Counted from the first letter of the stretch, positions 1 to 11,764 are shown. The stretch is 64,000 nt of DNA from Orychophragmus violaceus (GCA_030180135.1 CM058232.1:97886630-97950629); one strand, 5' to 3'. The notes: generated from the letters alone by a model not told the origin. Translations and numbers: made by a program.

Positions 1-644
1 GCCATGGTAACTATAACTACCCACGACTCCTAGACGTAAACACAAAGTCCTACGACCTAGGACATTGTTCTATGTCCATCGATACATAGCAACTCGGGCT
101 CCCTCTAGATAGCCTAAGCTTCTATGCAGTCCGGCCCTAGGACATGAACCCGTATTCTCCGGACCACACACCTACCGGCGTCACTCTGTAGGGTAACACC
201 ATAACCAGAATCACCACCCGAAGGCACGTGAACCGATCATGCAACTACCCGAGAATCCAATCTGGTCAGAAGTATCAGAACGCTTTCATTTAAATTGTGG
301 GATCTAACGCACCCTAGAGTCCTAATAACAATAAATAAACACGTAGACTCTCTGGGAATCTACACAGCAAGCAAGACCGACAAGGTCAAATAGAGATAAA
401 CACAAAACATTATTTATCCCGCAAGTCCTATTCAACCACCACCACACCACCAACCTTATCCGGTTATATACCGGATTAGGTATCTACCAAACTTACCCAG
501 TCTTGTGACCGAGGTAAGTATCAGACAAGGTGCCAATCCGGCCCAACACCGAAATAGACTAGACAATGCAAACAAAGGACTATTTGGCCCAGCACCAGAG
601 TAGTCCAACAAACAAACCTGCACACAATCACACAACATCAATCA
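1..644 (-). mobile_element. Probable LTR fragment of an unidentified LTR retrotransposon inserted in the Tat-like gag
   Basis: No credible coding sequence is visible. On the minus strand the Tat-like gag frame is readable until an LEETGKTP stretch and then stops abruptly at 645. The next bases on that strand begin TGATTGATGTTGTG, which looks like an LTR terminus starting with TG. The sequence to the left is moderately GC-rich and unlike gag. I therefore read 1-644 as the end of an LTR from another element whose remainder lies outside the window. The family is not recognised and no TSD can be checked. It could instead be a rearranged internal part of the host Gypsy element. Confidence 0.4.
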
Positions 645-1022
645 CGGTGTCTTTCCTGTTTCTTCCAAGACGCGACCAATCTCCAGCACAGCGCTCATTT
701 CCCGGTGAACTTGAGATCGCACAGTTTTGATCTCTGCAGTTGTTTGCGCAAGTGCGTCTCTAAGTTCATCGACTTCGTTTTTGATTCATCATCATTCAGT
801 TTACTTATTCAGTTGGACGTCTTCTTCTTCTGAAGATTCATCGTTGCTCAGTTCAGAGACGTATCAATCCGCTTCTATCCTTTCTTCATCATCGTCAGAT
901 TGTGGTTCGTCTTTGTTCTCAAGCGGGATCGGATCCTGGTTTCCGCAATCCTCCGCGCCAGCTGGCGCTGTGAGCCTTCGTTTTTGAATCAAACGAAGGG
1001 GATTTGTCATGCTGGATCTAGT
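645..1022 (-). pseudogene. Tat-like Gypsy gag, downstream fragment
   Basis: This continues the gag reading frame that begins at 8949 and is cut at 8585 by Copia A. The frame resumes without shift at 1017 after the shared CTAGT. Recognisable text includes an acidic stretch, then DELRDALAQTTAEIKTV and RVLEETGKTP. The last resembles the E-E-T-x-x-T-P box found in Tat-type gag proteins before the capsid domain. There are several in-frame stops between about 780 and 866, for example TGA at 864-866, so it was already dead or has decayed. The rest of gag is missing left of 645. The identification rests on family resemblance judged by eye. Confidence 0.5.
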
Positions 1023-1702
1023 TGAAGGATTGTTTAGATGAATCCTGATTCAATTCCAGATTCAGATCATCCTAAACATGCTGATCTAGGTTCTTCTCGA
1101 ATAGAAACAATTGATGATCTCACCTGATACCTGTTAATTGCAGCGGAAAGAGATGGTATGTCAGAGATCAGAGAGCCACCGAGAGATAACTCCTCCAGAG
1201 GTTCACACACGCGCACCAATCAAGAAGAAGGCTGCTAGGCCACTGAGGAACTCGGCACACAGAGAGAGAGAGTTTACGGCTGTCCAACTTAGGGTTAATC
1301 AGTCTGAACTCGAGTTTTATGACACAAAACTCGTCCTGTTCCGTTTGGGCCATTTGGCCCAAACACCAATTAACTCGACGGTATTCGCGCACTGTGTCGA
1401 CCGACACACCTTGTGTATCGATCGACACAGAGTAGCTAAACCGTTTTATTCTCTCTAAGTACAGTAAATGCCTAGCACTTTTACCGTACTTCTGCTAAAC
1501 CGTTCCTACACATTTTCCTGTTAGCTTAGGCGTGTGACCCATATGGGATCATATAATAAAGGCAATAAGTCCAAGACTTATAGATCATGAGCGGACTCTA
1601 GCAAGCCATCATGACCCCCAGTATTATATGACTTATGTCTGATCATTGACATACTCTTACTTTCTAGAGACAGTACCGAGATTACTGGACACAATTCCAA
1701 CA
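1023..1702 (-). repeat. 3' LTR of Copia A
   Basis: This 680-bp LTR matches 7905-8584. It carries the paired palindromes TCGACCGA (1397) and TCGATCGA (1418). Small open frames here (for example 1138-1458) occur identically in the other LTR and are not genes. Confidence 0.93.
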
Positions 1703-4700
1703 ATCTCCCACTTGTACTGGAATCTCTGTATTCATAATCCTTTTGTCACAATATCTCGATTAGTCATAAGGCAAGATTGGTGTCATCCTTATAAAGCCTA
1801 ATCTTGTTCATCGGACTCTGATTCGATACTGACAATCCAAACGACTCGGGACAGTCCGTTTGAGCATGGCCATGCATTTTCCAGTATTCAAATCTCCGAT
1901 TGGCCTAGAGATATTCACTCCATTTATATTGGAGGGACAAATCCCGTCTTGTTCCATCACTGTAAACTACTCATTTCACAATGTACCCAAAACAAGGTCC
2001 TTATAACTATCGCAGAACGATAGCGTTAGACAATGATCAAAGTACATCAGTCCATGTGCAGTCACATGCATGCGAACTCAGGTCTAAGGACTATACTCTA
2101 TAGTCGTAGTAAGAATCTCTTATGACACAGATATAAATATCCTGAAGAGTTCTTATAAGCGGGTCTTGTCCGGTCGTATGTTCCCAAACATACACCTATG
2201 TACTGACTTTGATGCCGCGCATCTATGACACACTGAGACTTTGTCATAAGTCACGTACCAATCCAGTCTCACACGGTTGTTGGTGTTCCAATTTCAACAA
2301 CCTTCGACTAGGGACAGGATGATATAAAACATTTATCAAATATAGGGTCTCATGATCAAGCTAAATGACTTCGATGACTCAAGATCAAGTCATTTACTTC
2401 GATGACCTATAAAATGGTTTATATCACTTTGGAACGATTATTTCATCACAGTTAAAATAATCTTGAAATAATAATTTCATTAAACATCTTAAATGTTATT
2501 TCAAGAACATATCCAATAACTAAATAAAGCCCTTTAATAACTCCCACTGAAATTGAGACTTTATCTTAATTTCACTTATCCTACAGCAACAGTCCGCGAC
2601 TCGCGCTTAGGCCTAAGGAGTGGCTTCGTTAATAGATTAGCAACGTTCTCATTCGTTGAAACTTGCTGATCTACTTAACATCTCTGTCATTTATCTCACG
2701 GAATAGGTTATACCTATCCTCAAGGTGTTTGGACATCTGATGTGCAGCTAGTCTCATCTATGCTGGAAATCACATCAAGTTCAGTGACGAACTCTTCTTT
2801 CCAAACAACCTCTTTCGCCACCTCCCAAGTTGCGAAATGTTCAGCTTAAGTCATGGAGTCAGCAACAGTGCCTTGCACCGCCAGATAGACACAAGATATA
2901 ACCGGACTGTGATCGGAAATCATCTTTGTCTATTGGAAACTTGCCTTTCAGACTCTATCGACTCGTAGCACCTCACTTTCTCCGTAACTCAAGAATCTAT
3001 CCTTAGTATTCCTCAAATACTTTAGGATATTCTTTACGGCAATCCAGTGTTTCTTTGCTGGATTTGACTGGTCTTTACTTGTCTTGCTTAACATTAAAGC
3101 AACATCAAACAAGTACGTTTCATGGCATACATGATAGATCCAATTGCCGACGCATATGGAATCTAATCCATGCATTTAAGCTCAGCAGTTATCGTAGGAT
3201 ACTGTATCTTGCTTAACTTAATGCCATGTGACATTTGCATAAAACCCTTCTTGGATTGCTCAAAATGTGTAGGACTTTGTCAATTTAAGAATCCTGACTT
3301 TGTCCTACCAGCTCTTTTGGATCTCTATCTTTAGATCCAAAATCCAAGAACTACGTGGCTTTACCCATGTCAATCATTAAACCAACTCCCAAGCTAGTCC
3401 TTTACTGACTACCGCGTTGGGACGTTATATCCGAGAATCAGTATGTCATCGACATACACTTTGAGAAATGCAATATCGCTCCCACTAATCTATTAGTAAA
3501 CACACAGTTCCGCTTCGTTCCTGTTCAAGTCAAAACCTTGACTACTTCAACAGAACGAAGATTTCAACTCCGATATGTTTGCTTCCATCCATGAATGGAT
3601 CGATGAAGCTAACTTACATAAAATGTAATTATTCGGAGTCCGGGCTCACTTTCGCTTCTTTGAATTTCGCAGATTCGTCGCTTTCAATGATCATCAGATC
3701 ATGCGAACTTTCAATGATTATCAGGTTCAACTAATGACGAGAAATCACTCTCGGATTAGTAACTGATTCATTCATATCTGCGAACTTCAGGCTCCACAGG
3801 TGTAGATTCTACAGAAATCTGTAAATCCTTCCGCTGCTCTCCCTCAATAGGTTAAGCAGCCTCCTGTATTTCTCGAATTTCTTCGAGTTGTACTTTTACT
3901 CCCACTGTTCTTCTTGGAAAGTAACTTCCCTTCTTAGAAAACAGAATGGTCGTAAAAGTACTTTTTACTCCCACTGTTCTTCTTGGAAAGTAATTTCCCT
4001 TCTTAGAAAACAGAATGGTCGTAAAAGTACCGAGCCTTGGTTTCCCTAAGAAAACTTCGAGTTATACTTTTACTCCCACTGTTCTTCTTGGAAAATAACT
4101 TCCCTTCTTAGAAAACAGATTGGACGTAAAAGTAACAAGCCTTAGTTTCTCTAGGACAACCAGCGAAGTAGCACAACTACAAATACTCAGTAAAGACAAA
4201 TTTGGATCGATTCCAATCCACATTAACGTGGTGTCTTTCAACTGATATTTGTGGAACTATTTCAGCGTAAACTTAGATATTTTAGAGCGTTATTCTTAAA
4301 ATATCATGGAAGATTCGTGTGATTCATCTTTAATCATTTCTAATAAGATCTGATTCTTTCTCACAGAAACACCTTCAGGTTTTTCAGGAGAAATGAGCTG
4401 TGAAACGATTTCACACTCATTCAGATGATCACATAATCAATGACTTAAGTATTCTTCACTCGTGATTTTAATCCAGAGTCTTAATACTTTTGTCATTCAG
4501 ATCCTATACTTCATTCTGGAACTCTTTCGACCATGTCAGAGAATTCCGACTTGTGTCTCATCAAATGAACACAGTCACACTCACTGAAGTAATCAGTAGA
4601 GACAATGAAGTACAGGAGATTTTCTCTGGCATTACTGCTCATTGAGCCACATACATGAGTATGTTCCAGGTCCAATAAGCCTTTGGGCTTTTCTCTAGCT

Positions 4701-5113
4701 CGGCTAAGATAGGCCCTTTACCTTTTGGTCTAGTAAACAGAATTCAAGTCTCATAAGATATTTTATCAAATGAGCCCAACAGTCCATGACTATGGGATTT
4801 CTGAATCCGACTTACTCTATGTGACCAAGACCTTATGCCAAGAAAAATCAGGTTTAATTCATCAGATTTAAACCAATTCGGTATTTATGTTACATTTAGG
4901 CACTCTTTGGTTTAAGATATAAAACCCATTCCATGAATAGGGTGCTACAATTAATATTTCATTAAGATCAAAAGAACAAAACTTGTCTTTTATCAAAATG
5001 AAAAACATTCAAATTCTTACAAGAAAATGAAAGACAACTCTGCTTAAAGCAGGTACATTGTAGCAATTACTTAATACAAAACCAAGCCTAAAAGGGATCT
5101 ATAAGTGAAAACC
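1703..5113 (-). pseudogene. Copia A pol remnants
   Basis: Scattered, frame-broken pieces of pol lie on the minus strand. A YVDD reverse-transcriptase motif appears near 3445-3465. The segment HWIAVKNILKYLRNTKDRF (about 3000-3070) corresponds to the region between RT and RNase H of Copia B and C. Pieces of RNase H lie at 2600-2900, and integrase text such as SDRGG is no longer intact. The whole span is about 3.4 kb, so parts are deleted. The G-rich tract adjoining the 3' LTR (1703-1720) is kept. No function can be expected. Confidence 0.75.
3892..4134 (-). repeat. Three copies of a ~65-70 bp unit in Copia A pol
   Basis: A unit running from TTTTACTCCCACTG through CTTCTTAGAAAACAGA to TAAAAGTA occurs at about 3893, 3963 and 4071. 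The first two are adjacent; the third follows about 40 bp of spacer. They are near-identical, so the expansion is recent. Confidence 0.8.
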
Positions 5114-6208
5114 CTACGGCTGAGGCAGCATCCCAAGCTCCTTCCAGACATGTAGTTTCACTTGCCCTTCCTTCAACGTTCTACTGTTGCTTAGGCTCTG
5201 CATATTATCACAAATATCAGTGCCACAACCAGTATCCAATACCTTTAAGGACATTCTACTGTTGCTTAGGCTCTGCATATTATCACAAATATCAGTGCCA
5301 TAACCAGAATTCAATACCTTTAAGGTAGAACTTGAAGTAATAACATGAATACCTGAGGAAGTAGTCTCATACATCAACTTCAATTCCTCATCATCTTCCA
5401 TGAATTTAATGCAATTTCTCTTCCAATGCCCTGTCTCCTTACAGTAGCAGCACTTACCAACGTAAGAGGTATCTGACTCGGGCTCAGAAGACACACGCTT
5501 GCCATGATTCAAAATCTGGACAACTTTGTCTTCACCCTTGTCAGCATTAGGTTTAGTAAACCTACCCTTCTCATTCATGAGATTGTACAGGGTACTCTTC
5601 ACGTTTGGCTCAACTGTCTTGAGCATATCATGCAGTTCAGTCAGCGTCTTCGTTAAGCCTTTCTTGATATAGTTCCTTCTGAACTTATCATAGCTTGACG
5701 GCAGTGACTGCAGAATGATCTCAGTTGCCAATTCTTGGCTAACTGGATAATCCAGTTTCCTCAGGTTATCAATGTAACCCATCATTTTACTGACATGAGG
5801 ACTCACTGGATGATCATTTGGTAGCTTGCAGCCAGTGAGAGACTTAACCAACCGGTATCTCTCCACTCTTATCTGCTCCTGAAATTTCAATTTCAGGCTG
5901 CTGATCATCTCTATTGGCGACTCCATGTTCTCATATTGCTTCCGCAAGTCTGAGTCCATGGTAGCCAATATCAGACCACGCACATCTACCGCATCATTAT
6001 AATGCTTATTCCAAGCATCATATACTGCATGAGAAGCATTGGACCCGATCCTCACGGGGAGAGCTCTCTCAAGGACATAGTCCTTTCTCTCCTGTCTGAG
6101 GACTAGCCTCAGGTTCCGCGACCAAGTCAAGAAATTTGATCCGTTCAGCTTGTCCATCTTAAGGACAGACCGGATCGAGAAAGTGTTTTGATTGTTTGTG
6201 CTAGTCAT
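5114..6208 (-). pseudogene. Copia A gag with a fragment of the protease region
   Basis: This 364-codon open frame begins MTSTNNQNTFSIRSVLK and matches the gag of Copia B and C through the UBN2-type domain (residues about 15-220). A zinc knuckle CYCKETGHWKRNC lies near residue 255. Near the end the protease motif region (VLDTGCGTDIC) occurs twice, as a 75-bp tandem duplication; the first copy has SGYG in place of TGCG. The frame stops after a GMLPQP stretch, where intact relatives continue as one polyprotein of about 1320 residues. It could still make a Gag-like protein but no enzymes. Confidence 0.75.
5179..5330 (-). repeat. 75-bp tandem duplication in Copia A gag
   Basis: Two adjacent 75-bp (25-codon) units cover the protease active-site region. 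The second starts near 5256. They differ at a few positions, so the duplication is not the newest event. Confidence 0.8.
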
Positions 6209-7890
6209 AACTGAAAATTAAGATAAAAGGATTTTAGTTAATATGTTCAATATGATTAATCTCGTATTAAATTTAATATGATTAATCATGCATTATATTC
6301 AATAACATCAGTTACCCTCAATAGAATATAATGATTCCAAGATCCACATATAACTAAGATTAAAGTGGGCCACTGGCCGTCACCCAACCTTAGCTTATAT
6401 CGGTAAGCCCTATATCGGCTAATTATATCCGTGATATAACTCTTGGTTGTGAATCTGGGCCCGAGGCCCAATCCACTCTGATGTCTCAAGGCCCGGGACT
6501 CCCGATGGCCCAGTCAAGAAAACCAGACTATACAGTCATGTAATCATTAATGTCTGGGACTCCCAATGACATTTATGAATCACAAACCGTCTTATCCACG
6601 CAAAAGCAGACACCCTCACACTGTAAGGCCATGAATACAATTGAATGGGCTTCGACAGCTGACATAGAATGGACAAGACATCCAACGCTTGATATTGTTT
6701 GAGGTTCGTAGGTTTATTTAAAAATTCATTCCCAAAATAGAAGATTACTATTTCGGGAAACTTTCATTTTTGGAAACCTACTATTTTTGGAAACTTTCTA
6801 AAATTGGAAACTTTCTAAAAATAGAAACTTTCTAACTTTAGAAATTTCTTTAAAATCCAAAACCCGCAAATCCAGAAACTTCTAATTTAAGAAACTTTCT
6901 AATTTCAAAATTTCGGAAACTTTAATTTAAAATCGACTTTATATTTTTTATAAAATAAATTTTAAATTAATCTGAAGAAAGACTCAAATAATTGGCCCAA
7001 TTGTTTTAACTTCTTGGCCCGAGGCCCAAGAATTGGTCCATGTCCAAGACATGACCCAATTGTCCAATTAAATGACATAACCGGTCTGGTTCATTAAAAT
7101 TGGTCTAACCAAATTTTAATTACTACGATGACCACAATTGTCAACCGGTTATTTACTAAACCGGATTTTCTCAATTTATTTGGTCCAACCAAATCAAATT
7201 AGAAAATCCTGGTTTAGGCACAAAATCCAATTTTTCGACTTTGGATTTCTTATCCCGGTTTAACCAGACTTAATAAAATTATTAAATCTGTTTATTAAAC
7301 CGTGACGTTTAATTTTAATCAAAATATTAAACCGAGCCTTAAACCAACCATGTCGATCGATGGACCAACCGTGTCGATCGATCCATCAACCGCATCGGTC
7401 GATGCTCTTAGCATCGATCCTGCATCGACCGTGCATCGATCCTGTATCGATCGATGCTCTCACGCATGCACTGAACCGAGCCAAAACCCTAACCGTGTCG
7501 ATCGATGTGCACCAACCGCATCGGTCGATGCACCAATATCGAACCTGCATCGATCCTGCATCGATCGATGCTTTCACGCGTTAACAGGGTTACCCGATAG
7601 ACTGTATCGACCGATCCATGCGATCGTATCGATCGATCCATGCGATCGCCGATTGTATCGACCGATCCATGCAATCGTATCGATCGATACATGCGATTCT
7701 GGCCGATTCTCATTCTCTCGGATCAGATCGCATATCAAATCAATATAGTTTGATCATGCGATTTTTCATGTGTTTAGATTTCAATTCTTGTTACTTAAAT
7801 GTTTTCTCTTATCAGTAGTTGATTCAAAACACTTTTAAACAAGAAAAACAATCCTAAACTTGAATCTAAACAAGAAAAACCAGAACCATT
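6209..7890 (-). other. Copia A leader between PBS and gag
   Basis: This is a non-coding leader of about 1.7 kb, nearly identical to the Copia B leader (50845-52477). It contains a palindrome array (7350-7700). Small open frames in all directions over the array are by-products of the repeats. Confidence 0.75.
7350..7700. repeat. Array of TCGATCGA / TCGGTCGA palindromes in the Copia A leader
   Basis: More than a dozen copies of TCGATCGA, TCGGTCGA or close variants occur within 350 bp. Successive starts at 7353, 7374 and 7395 are exactly 21 bp apart; others are 11-23 bp apart. Half-sites are often extended to ATCGATCGATGC. The right half (7600-7700) alternates with GATCCATGCGATCG units. Confidence 0.85.
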
Positions 7891-7903
7891 GGCTCTGATA
7901 CCA
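7891..7903 (-). other. Primer binding site of Copia A
   Basis: The minus strand reads TGGTATCAGAGCC, complementary to the 3' end of plant initiator methionine tRNA, one base from the LTR. Confidence 0.9.
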
Positions 7904-7904
7904 C

Positions 7905-8584
7905 TGAAGGATTGTTTAGATGAATCCTGATTCAATTCCAGATTCAGATCATCCTAAACATGCTGATCTAGGTTCTTCTCGAATAGAAACAATTGATGAT
8001 CTCACCTGATACCTGTTAATTGCAGCGGAAAGAGATGGTATGTCAGAGATCAGAGAGCCACCGAGAGATAACTCCTCCAGAGGTTCACACACGCGCACCA
8101 ATCAAGAAGAAGGCTGCTAGGCCACTGAGGAACTCGGCACACAGAGAGAGAGAGTTTACGGCTGTCCAGCTTAGGGTTAATCAGTCTGAACTCGAGTTTT
8201 ATGACACAAAACTCGTCCTGTTCCGTTTGGGCCATTTGGCCCAAACACCAATTAACTCGACGGTATTCGCGCACTGTGTCGACCGACACACCTTGTGTAT
8301 CGATCGACACAGAGTAGCTAAACCGTTTTATTCTCTCTAAGTACAGTAAATGCCTAGCACTTTTACCGTACTTCTGCTAAACCGTTCCTACACATTTTCA
8401 TGTTAGCTTAGGCGTGTGACCCATATGGGATCATATAATAAAGGCAATAAGTCCAAGACTTATAGATCATGAGCGGACTCTAGCAAGCCATCATGACCCC
8501 CAGTATTATATGACTTATGTCTGATCATTGACATACTCTTACTTTCTAGAGACAGTACCGAGATTACTGGACACAATTCCAACA
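7905..8584 (-). repeat. 5' LTR of Copia A
   Basis: This is the partner of 1023-1702, adjacent to the PBS. The palindrome pair lies at 8279 and 8300. Confidence 0.93.
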
Positions 8585-8949
8585 CTAGTTACTGGAGGAA
8601 TCCGTTGACCGATATTTTGAATACGAGGTTGTGACGAGTTTCTCATTGATTCCCCGTGCGTCGAGAAATCTAGCCGCCTGCTTTTAGTTGGAGCGAAGTT
8701 CACCGTTCGGGTATTTTGTGTTTGGTTTCTAGTTCTTAGTCTATTGATATGTTCCGTGAGTGTGTTGTTATCTTTCTCCTGCTCCTCGGTTTTCTTCCTT
8801 AGGGTAGCCGCCATCTCTTTTAGCTCGGTCAGTGTTGCGTTGACTGTCGCGTCCGTCGCGGTCGCGTCTGCAAGGATGTTGTGTGTCGTAGTGTTATGCA
8901 TAGTGATGTTGGTCGTCGTCGTGTTTCTTTCTGTGACGTTTTCATCCAT
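8585..8949 (-). pseudogene. Tat-like Gypsy gag, N-terminal fragment
   Basis: The frame starts at ATG 8949, about 70 bp after the primer binding site, as expected for the first gag codon. The N-terminus is rich in Thr and Asn, followed by a probable coiled coil (LTELKEMAATLRKKTEEQEK) and a Ser/Arg/Pro-rich segment. At 8585-8589 the frame runs into the LTR of Copia A. In the uninterrupted locus it would continue into 1017 and leftwards. The coiled-coil N-terminus fits plant Gypsy gag generally. I call Tat because of the PBS and the downstream LEET box. Confidence 0.55.
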
Positions 8950-9022
8950 TCCGTTCTGTTTTCGTCAGTGGTCATATCTTCGGATCCGCTAATCGGTGGT
9001 TTTTAAGTGTAAAAACTTCTAT

Positions 9023-9040
9023 TCCCCACAGACGGCGCCA
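9023..9040 (-). other. Primer binding site of the Tat-like Gypsy element
   Basis: The minus strand reads TGGCGCCGTCTGTGGGGA directly after the LTR end at 9044. TGGCGCCG-type primer sites following the LTR by 1-3 bp are typical of plant Tat/Athila Gypsy elements. This anchors the element's orientation and the 3' border of its 5' LTR. Confidence 0.7.
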
Positions 9041-9043
9041 AAC

Positions 9044-9245
9044 TGTGAGAGTCGGAACTTGCACTGTCAATATTTGTAAAGCTAACTTTTAGGGAACTTC
9101 CCCTTCTCCTTATATAGCTGCGGCAAGTCGGCTTCGAGGATCTGCGAACTGCAAGATTTTCGAAAATCTTCATGTTATCAACATCTTCCATTTCGGTTAA
9201 GATTTACTTTTTCAGCTTGGATTTTCCTCTTCTGCTCGGATATAT
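9044..9245 (-). repeat. 5' LTR of the Tat-like element, distal (U5) piece
   Basis: This 202-bp piece ends next to the PBS and is separated from the rest of the LTR (13440-14106) by an Athila-like insertion. The host sequence reads across the gap as ...CTCGGATAT plus CCTCTTC... with a repeated GATAT. Confidence 0.6.
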
Positions 9246-10427
9246 TGATAGGTCGAGTTTTAATCCCTATTCTAACTACAAGTGCACAGTGATGTAGTCG
9301 TAGTACTTAGGGTATCGAATCCACAGGGACTCCGATCAATGATAGATTATAAAACAGAAGAGATTAAACTAGGAAAAAGCAAATATGATTAGAAACTAAA
9401 AAGCAAGCAGAAAGTAAATAGAGAGTTTGTGAGCAAGGAAGCGAACGTTAAGTCTAGGGAGTTCTCAGGAAATCAGGAACATAAGCTAATCAATCAATCG
9501 GGATCTAATTAAGAACTATTCTAGAACTCAAACACAGATGTAGAATTAACCAACTGTCGTTGCGAGAATTCTCTAAGTCTAAGTGCAGCAATCCAAATTC
9601 CTTTGCAATTACTAACAGATTAAACCAGCTTTAATTCCAAGTTCGATATGTTCACAATCTAATTAAACCAAATTCCTTTGCGAGTAATTAAATTGCTCAT
9701 CTAGGTTCTTTCTAGCTAATTAACAAACTGTCGTTGTATCAATCAACCTAACATCATAAATCTGGGTAGCTAATTCAGATCAAGCAGTAAGAACAATCCT
9801 AGATGAAGAACTAACAGATATGAATCCCTACAGATTTATTAACCTATAATTCCATGAAATCCCTAATGAGAATCCCTAAACCTAACAGGTAATCTACTCA
9901 GACATGTTCATCGAAACAGAAGACATCATGAATAGAAAACCAAATATTATAAAATCAAATAAAGAACTGGGGTTCAAAATCCTCTCTCTTTCGAGATAAG
10001 GATCAGCCCCTAACTCTCTCTGAAAATAAAATAAGACTTAAGAAAAGCGTAGCCTAAACAAGTGGCTAAAAACCCTAATATATAGTCTAAAACACGTCTG
10101 GGGTCCTTTTTGCAAGTCTGGGAAGTTTCTGGGCAAAAACTGTAATTTCTCTAAAATACAGATTTTTGGGTGCAGAACTGTGTCCACCTACTGCGTCGAC
10201 CACTGCAGAACTGCAACGACAGTTGCAAGGCGAAAACGCAGCCAGTGAACTCTGTGAAGTCTCTAAATAGTGCAGAATTGCTCCAAATGCTCCCAAAACG
10301 TCCAATTAGGCTCCAGATGTTCTTAAACCTGTAAAACACCTGAAAAGACTCCAAAACACATAGAAAGACTTGATAACAAAGACATATACCATGGTTAAAA
10401 TCCCTAAAATCCATGGTATATCAACTC
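9246..10427 (-). repeat. 3' LTR of the Athila-like element
   Basis: This ~1180-bp LTR has terminal TGATA/TATCA. Its outer half resembles, in inverted orientation, the solo LTR at 27209-28339 (shared ATTCGATACCC...GCACTTG text). Its last ~340 bp match 13107-13439. Confidence 0.8.
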
Positions 10428-11764
10428 CCCCACACTTAGCTTTTGCTTGCCCTCAAGCAAATAAAGAACCAAAGCATGGTGAAGAGGTTTGAAAACTTTC
10501 AGAAACTCTTTTCATCTTTGAAGCAACAACACTTAGATTCCCCTTAGTAATCCACTGAAAGAATCACCTGCAAGATATCAAGACCAACATATACTTCCCC
10601 CACACTTAGCAACTGTCCTAAGTAAACTCCACAATCACATTCACGCATTCAAATTCACCCTACTGACTTCTGCGAGTATTTAAGTGCGGTCTCACCTAAG
10701 GAGTATCGATCAAAGGGCACATGGACTCTTACCTTGTCAGCTCTAGACCACCATATTATCTTTCTCTGGTCCCTTTCTTCTCTTTTCCCTTCCTTAACAA
10801 CTGATTTTTCCCCACTGGGTATCATTTTTTTTTATCAGTGTTCTTCCCGTTTTGGGGTGTACTTTGGACACATTTCATGAATGCACATGAGGTAATAGTG
10901 TTTGCTACTACTCCCGTGACCACTTCGGAGTTACTAACTCATCCTCAGTTTATTATCTTTTTTTTTTATGGAAGGGGAGAAGGGAACCAAATAGGACAGG
11001 TTTACAGGCTGTGTCAGAACTAACAAGGGAATCCGACACAAGGTATACCAAGCCCTTAGGTGAGAAAATTAAGTCAGTATTAAGGTGAAGTCAGTAAAAG
11101 GATCCTCTGATACCTGAAGTGATGTGGGTGTCCTCAGTAGGTTGATCTGTGTCTGGGTTTTCTAACAGTCATAGATAGATCCTGCAACTTCATCCCAATG
11201 GTTACTTAAGTTCCTGCAAGATATTGTTAACTCTTCTCAAAAAATCATTGTTTCTTACTTAAACTGTTTTGACTCGATAAAACAAATTTTGAAAAACGGA
11301 CTGACTCTAAGAAAACAAAAGCGTGCGTCAGTAGCTCCTCCCCCACACTTAAAACACACTGTCCCCAGTAGTGTCCAGCTTAGGGTCGGCGAGAAAATAA
11401 ATCAAATTGAAACAATCCGAAAAGTTGCAGAACACTTACCTGTCGCCGCCCTGCGTCGATCGATGCACAATGTGTGTCGATCGATGCAGGCGAATTCTGC
11501 TCGCGGTTATGTGAATAACCAATGTCTGGACCGCAATCGAATCGGTAAACCGTAAATCGCGACTGCATCGACCGATGCACTAGGTGTGTCGATCGATGCA
11601 AGGAAATTTTGCCTGTTTCTCACGCCTCTGAACACACTTAAACAGAAAAATCAAAACACCAAAATCAAAACGAAAAATGAAAATAAAAACGAACCTAACA
11701 GTGGGTTGCCTCCCACTCAGCGCTTGTTTAAAGTCAGTAGCTTGACTATTGGAAGATATCAGAT
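10428..11764 (-). other. Athila-like 3' non-coding region with repeated polypurine-like tracts
   Basis: No gene is seen. On the minus strand, G-rich tracts of the form AAGTGTGGGGGAG occur at about 10432, 10599 and 11338. The one at 10432 touches the 3' LTR and is the likely functional polypurine tract. Paired palindromes lie at 11456/11477 and 11568/11589, each pair 21 bp apart. Confidence 0.6.

Larger units (their letters stand above)
1023..8584 (-). mobile_element. Copia A: complete but defective Ty1/Copia retrotransposon
   Basis: The element is 7562 bp, with two 680-bp LTRs starting TGAAGG and ending CCAACA (plus-strand view). Perfect 5-bp TSDs CTAGT lie at 1018-1022 and 8585-8589. The internal order on the minus strand is PBS, long leader with palindromic repeats, shortened gag, scattered pol remnants and a G-rich tract before the 3' LTR. 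The leader matches Copia B almost base for base, while the gag is truncated and pol is badly broken. Only two differences are visible between its LTRs (1287/8169 and 1518/8400), so it moved recently although it cannot encode its own machinery. Confidence 0.93.

Noticed and set aside
1..644. Possible coding sequence at the left edge
   Set aside because: Only short frames with no recognisable motif; better explained as LTR DNA.
1138..1458. 106-codon frame, with identical copies at 8020-8340 and relatives at 45477-45770 and 52625-52918
   Set aside because: They lie inside LTRs and follow LTR identity; no protein signature.
7302..7748. Overlapping open frames (Ser-Ile-Asp-rich) on both strands of the Copia A leader, with equivalents at 51993-52335
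   Set aside because: They arise from a palindromic repeat array without stop codons and appear in several frames at once; not protein genes.
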